From positions 1 through 64,000 of the forward strand of contig JBBHKE010002209.1 of the NCBI GenBank assembly GCA_037447655.1: DNA of 64,000 nt, read 5' to 3'. The translations under genes and the position numbers were made by a program. Within the stretch, counting starts at the first letter, position 1. Every line of letters starts with the position of its first letter. Of the stretch, positions 45,117-54,652 are shown piece by piece. The notes under the pieces were generated by a model. The model was given only the letters and a program-made list of their open reading frames with translations, was not told the origin of the DNA and did no database searches. The stretch is from Zygnema cylindricum (taxonomy: Eukaryota; Streptophyta; Zygnematophyceae; Zygnematales; Zygnemataceae).

Positions 45117-48100
45117 GGTTATGGGCCCACCCTCTAGGGTGCCCACCTTCAATGGATCTGGGTTCATCTATTGGGAAGCCATGATGATGGGAGCTTTGTG
45201 TGAAAAACGATACTGGGGTATCGTCAGTGGACAAGTGAAACGTCCACCTTCGGGAACTCCACCAGGATTTGGGGGAGTAAGGTTTCCTGCAACAACGGCT
45301 GCCTCGGCGGAGGAGGCAGATGATGGGGACAGCAGTGTGTCCGAAAAGGGGAAAGGGAAGGAGACACCCCTCACTCCTATTGCCACAGTATCGGGAGCGG
45401 CAATCGTGAAGACCGTGGAGAACGATACTCAAATGTGGGAGGATGTAAACATGGCTGCCAAGAACTTCATTCTGAGGCACCTCACTCAAGGTTTGGCCAC
45501 CCCTCATCTTCACATTTACAAGGCCGAGGAGTTGTGGGTGAGTTTGGTGGAAATTTATAGAGCTGGAACTATTCAAGAGCTCCAGTTGGCTGAGCAAAAG
45601 CTACTGAGTTACACTTACAAAGGAGGAAAGATGCTAGATTACTGTAATGATCTTTCTTGTTTGTATACGGAAATGGAAAGTGCCGGGTGGATAGGTACAG
45701 TGAAAATGAAAGTTAACACCCTTATCATGAAATTACCAAATGAGTTCGAAAACTTAGTGTACCGAGTACAGGGAATGCCTGATAGTTCATGGAAATGGAA
45801 CACAGTAGTCAGGATGATACTTGTGCAGGAAAACACAATGGAGATTAGGAGAGGAGGAAAGAGCATTCAAGCTCTAGCAGCAGGAGGGGACCGATGGGGG
45901 AAGGACCCGAAGAAACCTTATAGAGGGGAAAGAGATCATTCAGGGGGAAAGAGGCCCCCAAAGGGTCTTTGTCATTATTGCAAAAAGCCGGGACACTTTA
46001 TTGCAGATTGTGTCAAGCTATCAGAGCTGAGGCTCCAAGAGAACCGTGGAGGGGGTTCTTCCGGAGGGAAGAAAAAGGCACTTGTGGTTACAAAAGTGTC
46101 AGGAGAAACCGAGGATGAGTCATCTGAGGAGGATGGGGAGCTTCTTCTTGACGAGAGTTTGGAGGAGAAGGAGATTCCTCGGAGGCAGAAGTGTGCCCTT
46201 GGAGCCATCCGGGAGGCTCCACAGGAAGGATGGATCATTGACTCAGGTGCATCCATGCATATGTGTCGTGATAAAGAACTCTTCACTAAGTTAAGAAAGA
46301 TTCCTACTGTAGAGATAGAGTATGGGGATGGAAGAGTGGTTACTACAGATCTAGTGGGATCAGTAGATCTGAAAGTCTTAGTGGAGGGTAAGACTTCTAT
46401 ACTTACATTCTCAGATGTACTTTACATTCCTCAGCTGAGTAAAAATCTTGTCTCTACGTCTGTGTTAGATGACAAAGAGTTTGATACCTTCACCAGAAAG
46501 GGAGTCTTTACAGCTAAGTATGGGGATGAAGTTTACTTCACAGCAGATAAGGGTAGCCAAGGAATGTTTAGGCTTAACTTGAGTAATGAAAAGAAGAATG
46601 CTTACTATGTTGGTGTTCCTAAGATGATGATTTGGCATAAGCGGTTGGGGCATGTACATTTTGATAGGTTAAGGGAAATGAAAAAGCTTGGGGTAGTAGA
46701 TGGCATTCAGTTTGGGGATAATGAAATGATGGATGATTGTAGTGGTTGTGCTCAAGGTAAGGCTCACAGACTTCCCTTTCCCAAAGCCGCCACATATAGA
46801 GGTGAGAAAGTATTAGATTTAGTCCACACAGATATTTGGGGGCCTGCAAAAGTACCTTCGGTTGGAGGAAAAAGGTTTATGATGACAATAACTGATGACT
46901 GGTCTAGATACTCTAGAGTCTACTTTCTGAAAACAAAGTCTGAAGCGTCAACTTACTTCAAAGAATATAAAGCTTGGAGTGAGAAGTTGCATGAAACCCC
47001 CATTAAGAGGATAAGGAGTGATAATGGGGGGGAATATACCTCTAACGAGTTTGAGGAATATTTGAGAGATGAGGGAGTGCAGCACCAGAAAACTGTACCA
47101 TATAACCCGGAACAAAATGGGGTAGCTGAGAGGTTGAATCGAACACTAGGAGATAGTGCATGCAGTATGTTGGCAGACAAGAAAATAGGAAAGAGATTTT
47201 GGGCAGAAGCAATGAACTGTGCAAACTATATTAAAAATAGAGTCCTTACCTCAGCTGTAAAGGGAGTGACACCTTATGAGAGATGGGTTGGAAGGAAACC
47301 AGATATCTCACACCTTAAAGTATTTGGTAGCCAAGTTTACAGTCTTGACACGGATAGGAAAAACTGGAAACTAGATGCTAAGGGAAAACCTGGATACTTT
47401 GTGGGATATGATGAGGATGTTAAGGGATATAGAGTCTATGACTTAGCAAAGAAAGATATCATTCTGGTCAAACACTTAGTTGTCATGGATGAAGGGAAGT
47501 CATTTGACCCCTTCAAATACACAAAAAAGATAAGGATCAGATTTGAGTCCGAAAATGAGGAGAACTCAGTCGTTCCCGAAAAAGACATGAGTGAAACTCT
47601 GATTACAGATTCAGGGGAGATCGAAGATACAGGAGACTCACCGGAAACCTCACATACTCCTATGGACTTCGAGGAGATGGAAGAAGCGGGACAAGATACG
47701 GTTTTTATGGACAGGGGAGCCGATGAGACAGTGAGAAGAAATCCAAGACTTCCATCCATTCCAGCTTCGGAGTTTGAGGGAGGAAGGAGGAGCAGCAAAA
47801 GGATACAGGAAAAACAAGCTGCCCATAAGGTAACTAAGCTATCTCACCCAGATGAGCCTCAGTCTTACTTAGAGGCAGTGAATAGTCCAGAGAAAGAAAG
47901 ATGGATTAGGGCCATAAATGATGAGATGGCTTCTATCATGGAAGCAAATACTTGGGAACTAGCGGATTGCCCTCCAGACAGAAAACCTATTGGATGTAAA
48001 TGGGTATTTAAACTAAAACTGAACCCAGATAATACAATTGAGAGGTATAAGGCTCGATTGGTAGCGAAGGGGTTCACCCAAAAAGAGGGGATTGACTATG

Positions 48101-49446
48101 AGGAGACCTTTGCTCCAGTTGTTCGGTTCCCATCAGTAAGGATTCTCCTCAGTCTGGCCGCAGCGGAAGACATGGAAATTCACCAGATGGATATTAAGAT
48201 TGCTTTTCTTAATGGTGAGTTAGAGGAAGAAATTTTTATGAGGCAACCCGAGGGGTTTGTGGAAGAAGGAGAAGAGAGCAAAGTGTGCAGGCTCATAAAG
48301 TCCTTATATGGACTGAAACAGGCTCCCCGACAGTGGAATAAGAAACTAGATGAGTTTCTCACCGATCTGGGATACATCCGGATCAGCTCTGACCATTCTA
48401 TCTATATGTTTGAAGATGAGAATGGTGTCATTTTTATTGCAATTTATGTGGATGATCTGCTTGTGTTAAGTAAGTCTTTAGAGAATATCAATAGGCTAAA
48501 GAAAGATCTTAGGGGCAGATTTGATATGAAGGATTTAGGGGAGGCAAAATATATTTTGGGGATCCAAATGGAGAGAGATAGGGGGAAGAAGATTATCAGA
48601 CTTACTCAGAAAGAAGCAATAGGTAATATGCTTGAGAAATTCCAGATGGAAAATGCTAACAGTTGTACCACTCCCATGGACTTGAAAAAAGGAAGTGATG
48701 GGAGTGTAGAAGGAGGAGTGATGATCTTAGACGATCAGATGAGTCCAGAGGAGAGAGAGTTCATGAAGTCTATCCCTTATAGACAGGTCGTAGGAAGCTT
48801 AATCTATTTTATGAACTGTACCAGGCCGGACATAGCGGCGGCAGTTGGTGTACTCAGTAGGAGTCTTAATGATCCTAGGAAGAGGGATTGGGAGGCAGCC
48901 AAGAGAGTCATGAGATATCTGGTGGGAACTAGAGAGTTATGGTTGCATTTGGGAGGGGAGCACACTGACATCACTACTTGGAGTGATGCCAGTTATGGGG
49001 ACGCACCTATGAGACGATGCACTTCTGGGTATGTGTTGTATGTTGGGGAAGGTGCTTGCTGTTGGAGCAGTAAGAAACAAAAGGTGGTTGCTCAGTCTAC
49101 TATGGAGGCTGAGTATATGGCGTCTTGTTCTGCTGTGAAAGAACTAATGTGGGTGAAGTCATTATTGCAAGAACTGGGATATATGAAGGAGGGAGTGCAT
49201 GAAATCTTTTGCGATAATCAAGCTGCAATCGCAATCGCAGCCAATCCAAAACATCATTTCAAAGCAAAACATATGGACATAAGATTAAGCTTCGTAAGAG
49301 AAAAAGTTGAAAACAAAATTTTAAATCTTGTGTATAGACCTGATGAAGAAATGGTGGCTGACATGATGACCAAACCTGTGCCCTCTCCTAAACTAAAATA
49401 TTGTCGGGAAAAATGTGGGTTGAAAGAAAAATTAAAATTAGACTAG
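45097..49446 (+). CDS. Gag-pol polyprotein of copia A (1449 aa)
   Basis: A single frame in copia order. Gag covers about residues 1-300 with zinc knuckle CHYCKKPGHFIADC near 292-305. Protease D-S-G-A-S is at 382-386. The pre-integrase region is HKRLGHVHFDRLREM. Integrase catalytic residues are D579, D642 and E678, the last two 35 residues apart (RSDNGGEY, NGVAERLNR). RT follows with YVDD at 1117-1120, then RNase H (TWSDASYGD with D1297, MEAEY, CDNQAA) ending CREKCGLKEKLKLD. It makes capsid protein and the enzymes for reverse transcription and integration. The first ATG lies 20 bases inside the LTR; a second in-frame ATG is inside the PBS (45121), beginning MGPPSRVPTFNG, from where similarity to B gag is clear. 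Either could start translation. No stop or frameshift separates gag from pol. Confidence 0.95.
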   Translation: MEDTELQVMGPPSRVPTFNGSGFIYWEAMMMGALCEKRYWGIVSGQVKRPPSGTPPGFGGVRFPATTAASAEEADDGDSSVSEKGKGKETPLTPIATVSGAAIVKTVENDTQMWEDVNMAAKNFILRHLTQGLATPHLHIYKAEELWVSLVEIYRAGTIQELQLAEQKLLSYTYKGGKMLDYCNDLSCLYTEMESAGWIGTVKMKVNTLIMKLPNEFENLVYRVQGMPDSSWKWNTVVRMILVQENTMEIRRGGKSIQALAAGGDRWGKDPKKPYRGERDHSGGKRPPKGLCHYCKKPGHFIADCVKLSELRLQENRGGGSSGGKKKALVVTKVSGETEDESSEEDGELLLDESLEEKEIPRRQKCALGAIREAPQEGWIIDSGASMHMCRDKELFTKLRKIPTVEIEYGDGRVVTTDLVGSVDLKVLVEGKTSILTFSDVLYIPQLSKNLVSTSVLDDKEFDTFTRKGVFTAKYGDEVYFTADKGSQGMFRLNLSNEKKNAYYVGVPKMMIWHKRLGHVHFDRLREMKKLGVVDGIQFGDNEMMDDCSGCAQGKAHRLPFPKAATYRGEKVLDLVHTDIWGPAKVPSVGGKRFMMTITDDWSRYSRVYFLKTKSEASTYFKEYKAWSEKLHETPIKRIRSDNGGEYTSNEFEEYLRDEGVQHQKTVPYNPEQNGVAERLNRTLGDSACSMLADKKIGKRFWAEAMNCANYIKNRVLTSAVKGVTPYERWVGRKPDISHLKVFGSQVYSLDTDRKNWKLDAKGKPGYFVGYDEDVKGYRVYDLAKKDIILVKHLVVMDEGKSFDPFKYTKKIRIRFESENEENSVVPEKDMSETLITDSGEIEDTGDSPETSHTPMDFEEMEEAGQDTVFMDRGADETVRRNPRLPSIPASEFEGGRRSSKRIQEKQAAHKVTKLSHPDEPQSYLEAVNSPEKERWIRAINDEMASIMEANTWELADCPPDRKPIGCKWVFKLKLNPDNTIERYKARLVAKGFTQKEGIDYEETFAPVVRFPSVRILLSLAAAEDMEIHQMDIKIAFLNGELEEEIFMRQPEGFVEEGEESKVCRLIKSLYGLKQAPRQWNKKLDEFLTDLGYIRISSDHSIYMFEDENGVIFIAIYVDDLLVLSKSLENINRLKKDLRGRFDMKDLGEAKYILGIQMERDRGKKIIRLTQKEAIGNMLEKFQMENANSCTTPMDLKKGSDGSVEGGVMILDDQMSPEEREFMKSIPYRQVVGSLIYFMNCTRPDIAAAVGVLSRSLNDPRKRDWEAAKRVMRYLVGTRELWLHLGGEHTDITTWSDASYGDAPMRRCTSGYVLYVGEGACCWSSKKQKVVAQSTMEAEYMASCSAVKELMWVKSLLQELGYMKEGVHEIFCDNQAAIAIAANPKHHFKAKHMDIRLSFVREKVENKILNLVYRPDEEMVADMMTKPVPSPKLKYCREKCGLKEKLKLD
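45117..45129 (+). promoter_or_regulatory. Primer-binding site of copia A (half-tRNA type)
   Basis: GGTTATGGGCCCA directly follows the LTR end CA. It is complementary to the anticodon stem-loop of eukaryotic initiator tRNA-Met (the TGGGCCCATAACC segment with anticodon CAT), not to the tRNA 3' end. This is the internal or half-tRNA priming described for Drosophila copia and Ty5. The same site occurs in B (one base different) and G. Confidence 0.85.
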
Positions 49447-49459
49447 AAAATAAGGGGAG

Positions 49460-50493
49460 TGTTGAAATTTATAGATTTCTAAAGTATTTTCTAGGTTTAA
49501 ATATGTTTTTATAAAAGGAAAAAGGACGGACAGCCTGCCTCCACCTCCGCTCTCTAGCTTCCATACTTGTTGTAGTCACTGAAGGTAAGAGAGAGAGGTT
49601 GATCCATGGCTGCCTTTAGTTCAACAGACAGCTATTTTTAGTAGGTTACTAAAAATATACTTGACGGACCAGAGATTTGATCCCGGTACCTACGGTTCGT
49701 CAAGTTGACCGGTAGCGGTCAGCTTTATCCCAATAGACTAGGACCAATGCTAAGTGCTATGGTATGTGATAGATATATATTTAGTTAGGAAGAATTAAAT
49801 CCATTTAACTGGAACTGTCTACGACGCACATAGATTCAGTTTTATATAGTACGTCGTACGACGCTAATTCAAAACGGATACCGCGCATTTTATTTCGACA
49901 TCGGAACAAATATCGCACAAGTATTTATTACGGCTAAGATTGCGTTTCGCATAAAATCCAACGGCGCACATCATCGCCGAAATCCCGGAGTGGTCACTTT
50001 GGCGTTTTGTGACGTGGCATGACCTGGAGCCACGTGGAGAGATGACATTCGGTCATAGGAATTCCGAGGAACGTACGGACGAGTGAAAAGCGGACACGCG
50101 TCCATTTAATAGCCTTGTCGTACATAGGCCGTACAAAAGGTACATCGGCAGTAGTACTTTTGTGTACGATACAGTAATCTGATTGGTCCGTACTTCAGTA
50201 GATAGGAGTTATTAGAGAGAATCAGGACTTAGAAAATTTTGGTAGGTGGTCACCTCTCCCTTTGAGAGTTTGTACAAATTGGCATTTTTACTGCCTCATA
50301 ACTAATCGCCTGGTTGGCCTTTTTCAGTGATTCTTTTTTCTACGGACTCAGGGGAGTCCAGGCTACACAGGGGTGCAGTCAAATTGTCAGATTGCCTTCT
50401 TGGGCAGCAGTGGTTTTGGCTTGAAGTGGGTTAGTTAAATACTATCTAGAGGCTTCCTGTATTCTGTAGTCCAATGGAGGACACAGAATTGCA
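49460..50493 (+). repeat. 3' LTR of copia A
   Basis: Identical by eye to the 5' LTR. It directly follows the polypurine tract. Its terminal ATG (50474-50476) opens a frame out into flanking copia B sequence instead of gag. Confidence 0.95.
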
Positions 50494-50990
50494 GTATGCG
50501 AACCGTAGGAAACCTGACGACCGGAGCAAAAGTCTCCTCGTTGTCAATTCCCTCTTTCTGGGTCAATCCCTTCGCCACTAACCAAGCCTTCTAGCGCTCA
50601 ATGGTGTTATCCGGGTTAAGTTTCAGTTTAAATACCCACTTACACCCAATTGGCTTCCTGTCCGGAGGACAATCCACCAATTTCTATGTATCGGCCGCCA
50701 TAATTGAGGCCATCTCCTCATTAATGGCTGTCTTCCACCGGTTTCTTTCAGGACAAGTCATTGCCTCATTATAAGTTTGAGGTTCATCGGGATGAGACAG
50801 TTTGGTTACCTTATTGTTAACTTGTCTCTCTTGTAGTCTTTGCTGCTTCTTCTTCCTCCCTCAAACTCAGTTGCTAGAATAGATGTCTATCTTGGATTCT
50901 TCTGAACAGTTTCTACTTCTCCCGTTATCCCTTGATTCCGGGCCGATTTCCACCATGTCTTCCGCTTTGGTTGGAGTTAATACTAGAGGG
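50494..50990 (-). pseudogene. Copia B RT N-terminal segment
   Basis: Between A and G the minus strand continues B pol: ETFAPVVRF-like sequence at the A border, then the YKARLVAKG-like region and the GCKWVFKLKLNPDNTIE-like region. Stops are present. The sequence GTATG at 50494-50498 is the right TSD of A. Confidence 0.7.
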
Positions 50991-52360
50991 TGTTGTTCTT
51001 TGGTCTAAAATAGACCGCAGAAGCGACCCAAACTATCATGCAAGAAGCTAAGCAAAAATAGGTCGACGAACAATCATTTGAAATGCATCCTCCATTTAAC
51101 ATACAACAACATTTAGGGTTTTATGGAATAATCAACATAAATAAACCCTATGACAACATCTAAGGTTTGATGGAATAATCGACATAAACAAACCCTAGGA
51201 CAAATGCATATCAAGTATATATAAAACAACATAAATAAATAATAACAAAAGAGTATAATCAAAGTATAATCTCACATAAACATTAAATCAACAAAAGTAT
51301 ATCAATAAACATATTACTCAAATGCATGACCTAATCGACAACCCTAAAATACTACATCTTCGGTCCCCACTTTACTAACCAGCATTGATTATTAATTCCT
51401 AACAAAGCTCATTCCTATATATATACTTGTGAGCTGTCAAACAATCACTAAGTGTCATAAATTACGTTACTGTCACTAAATCCTATTTACGCATAATAAC
51501 CTTTTAGTAAGAGTAAACTAATCGTAAGCGTACACCTGAAAGACAAGCAATCGTAAGCGTACACTTGTCTGCAAATACAACACATAAAGACACACAATTA
51601 AACTGTCGATATCCTCATTGATCACCTAAAATATAACTATTTTAATCAACACTAAATCATTAATTCAAATAAGACAAAACATTGATGCTTCAAATATTTA
51701 CATCGACGCATCCACAAATCCGCGTCATAAGTGACAACTTGCTTAGTCACTTGTCGATAAGTCCACGTAGTGAACCGACATCGCATATGTACGGTCCACT
51801 AGATAATGCGTCATTAAAGATAATGAGATCCCTTGAAAATATCGGTAGACGACATTCGCCCTCCACGTGTACCATGACCAACTTGCCGAAATCAATTCGT
51901 ACGATCCAATTCTGTCCGTACCGAAATCACGTACTTCGTCATAAATGCGCCTTGTCGCATTTAAGGTACACGTCATTTTCGATAAATGCATGTCGCAATA
52001 AGCGACAACTTAAAGTACACCTGTCAAATACGACGCTCCGTACCGGCGGCGTCCCATGTAATAAATGTCACCTGTCGCATTATGTTTCGTACGTGCGACG
52101 TACAATTTTACGATTTTACATACTTCGAATATCATACATCGGATCGTTTCGCGATCCGCCGTCCATTTCACTTACGCGAACCGTACTTTTACATATGTTT
52201 GTTCGCGTCACTCAATTCGTACTTCCGTACGTCGAACTTCAATTAATTTCACTTCTCCCTTAACCCGAAAATGCATTCGTGCCACCACATTAATTTCGGT
52301 AAATACGTACGCACGAAAACACGCGCACGCAAGTACGAAACTGAATCTTCCAAAACAACA
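50991..52360 (-). repeat. 3' LTR of element G
   Basis: Plus-strand ends TGTTGTTCTTTGG and CCAAAACAACA, inverted TGTTG/CAACA. A 193-codon frame inside (51682-52263) recurs identically in the other LTR and is a by-product of LTR identity, with no recognisable domain. Confidence 0.92.
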
Positions 52361-52710
52361 CTCCCCCGAAGATTTAGTTTCGTAAATCCATGGAGCCACG
52401 TCACCAGTTGTCACACATGCCATCAGCTGGTGTCTCCTCCATCTGAATTCGCCCAAATGCCTCCGACAGAATTTTCCACCTGTTCCACCAACGCTTCCGC
52501 TGCCTCCATATACCATCCAGATTTCATAATACATAATATATATATTTTCAATTTTCAATTACAACAATTTTTCTTTTTCTCACCAATATCTAAATCTGAA
52601 TCTACTTCCCACAATTCTATCTCAAGTCAACTAAAATTAAAACTAAAGGATTACACTAATAATATAACCCAACTCACAATTTATACCTCAACCATATCAA
52701 ATCTAGATTT

Positions 52711-52749
<39 letters not shown>

Positions 52750-53282
52750 CTTTTTCTTTTCCATTTAATAATCTGATCCCAAAATTTCCCATTAAAATAC
52801 TTTTAACAAATAGTATTTTCCCAAAAAATCTAATAATATCACATTTCCCAAAAATTTCCAACAACTCAAAATCTACATTACAAATCCAATTTTCAACAAT
52901 CATCGATCCACAAATTTGGATCTCTCCACCACATGTCACAACTCCACCTTCCGGATCTCTCTCCCCCAAACGTCGAATCTCCACCTTCCACATCTCTCCA
53001 TCAAACGAATATGTATTTTCCAAAAATAAAATATCATTTCTCATAATTAATCATTTTTATTGAGGGTAGACATTTCGGCACTATCACTAAGTTAACCCTT
53101 GGGGCGATGCAAGATTAAACTCGGCACATACCAACACTATGATAAGGCCGATCTCATGGGTACACAGACACCATTACTGCAATACAACCAGCAAGGACAA
53201 TATTAACCCGCTACAATGCGTGTGACAAAAACCTACATCGACTTAACCTAACATATGATAGATGGGGCGTGGGCCCATAACC
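52361..53282 (-). other. Internal region of element G, non-coding
   Basis: 922 bp with a polypurine tract at one end, the half-tRNA PBS at the other, and an A-tract of about 35 bases near 52712-52747. No retroviral protein motif appears in any frame. It presumably keeps packaging and priming signals only and depends on a relative such as A. Confidence 0.8.
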
Positions 53283-54652
53283 TGTTGTTCTTTGGTCTAA
53301 AATAGACCGCAGAAGCGACCCAAACTATCATGCAAGAAGCTAAGCAAAAATAGGTCGACGAACAATCATTTGAAATGCATCCTCCATTTAACATACAACA
53401 ACATTTAGGGTTTTATGGAATAATCAACATAAATAAACCCTATGACAACATCTAAGGTTTGATGGAATAATCGACATAAACAAACCCTAGGACAAATGCA
53501 TATCAAGTATATATAAAACAACATAAATAAATAATAACAAAAGAGTATAATCAAAGTATAATCTCACATAAACATTAAATCAACAAAAGTATATCAATAA
53601 ACATATTACTCAAATGCATGACCTAATCGACAACCCTAAAATACTACATCTTCGGTCCCCACTTTACTAACCAGCATTGATTATTAATTCCTAACAAAGC
53701 TCATTCCTATATATATACTTGTGAGCTGTCAAACAATCACTAAGTGTCATAAATTACGTTACTGTCACTAAATCCTATTTACGCATAATAACCTTTTAGT
53801 AAGAGTAAACTAATCGTAAGCGTACACCTGAAAGACAAGCAATCGTAAGCGTACACTTGTCTGCAAATACAACACATAAAGACACACAATTAAACTGTCG
53901 ATATCCTCATTGATCACCTAAAATATAACTATTTTAATCAACACTAAATCATTAATTCAAATAAGACAAAACATTGATGCTTCAAATATTTACATCGACG
54001 CATCCACAAATCCGCGTCATAAGTGACAACTTGCTTAGTCACTTGTCGATAAGTCCACGTAGTGAACCGACATCGCATATGTACGGTCCACTAGATAATG
54101 CGTCATTAAAGATAATGAGATCCCTTGAAAATATCGGTAGACGACATTCGCCCTCCACGTGTACCATGACCAACTTGCCGAAATCAATTCGTACGATCCA
54201 ATTCTGTCCGTACCGAAATCACGTACTTCGTCATAAATGCGCCTTGTCGCATTTAAGGTACACGTCATTTTCGATAAATGCATGTCGCAATAAGCGACAA
54301 CTTAAAGTACACCTGTCAAATACGACGCTCCGTACCGGCGGCGTCCCATGTAATAAATGTCACCTGTCGCATTATGTTTCGTACGTGCGACGTACAATTT
54401 TACGATTTTACATACTTCGAATATCATACATCGGATCGTTTCGCGATCCGCCGTCCATTTCACTTACGCGAACCGTACTTTTACATATGTTTGTTCGCGT
54501 CACTCAATTCGTACTTCCGTACGTCGAACTTCAATTAATTTCACTTCTCCCTTAACCCGAAAATGCATTCGTGCCACCACATTAATTTCGGTAAATACGT
54601 ACGCACGAAAACACGCGCACGCAAGTACGAAACTGAATCTTCCAAAACAACA
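53283..54652 (-). repeat. 5' LTR of element G
   Basis: The same 1370-bp sequence as 50991-52360. The PBS lies immediately before it on the plus strand. Confidence 0.92.

Larger units (their letters stand above)
44083..50493 (+). mobile_element. Ty1/copia element A: complete, intact, very young
   Basis: 6411 bp with two 1034-bp LTRs (44083-45116 and 49460-50493) that read identical, and a perfect 5-bp TSD GTATG (44078-44082 and 50494-50498). PBS 45117-45129, one uninterrupted gag-pol frame, polypurine tract AAAATAAGGGGAG (49447-49459). It is inserted in the opposite orientation into copia B. All catalytic motifs are present, so it looks autonomous and possibly active. Confidence 0.96.
50991..54652 (-). 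mobile_element. Non-autonomous LTR element G with 1370-bp LTRs
   Basis: 3662 bp with LTRs 50991-52360 and 53283-54652, each 1370 bp and identical as far as read, and a perfect TSD GAGGG (50986-50990 and 54653-54657). The internal part is only 922 bp and has no gag or pol. The PBS complement TGGGCCCATAACC (53270-53282) abuts the right LTR and the polypurine complement CTCCCCC abuts the left one, setting the element on the minus strand. It is inserted in copia B. Confidence 0.93.

Noticed and set aside
45058-45597. 179-codon minus-strand frame
   Set aside because: Shadow of the copia A gag frame.
51682-52263. 193-codon frame repeated identically at 53974-54555
   Set aside because: Both lie in the identical LTRs of element G; there is no domain or codon signal, and the duplication is explained by the LTRs.
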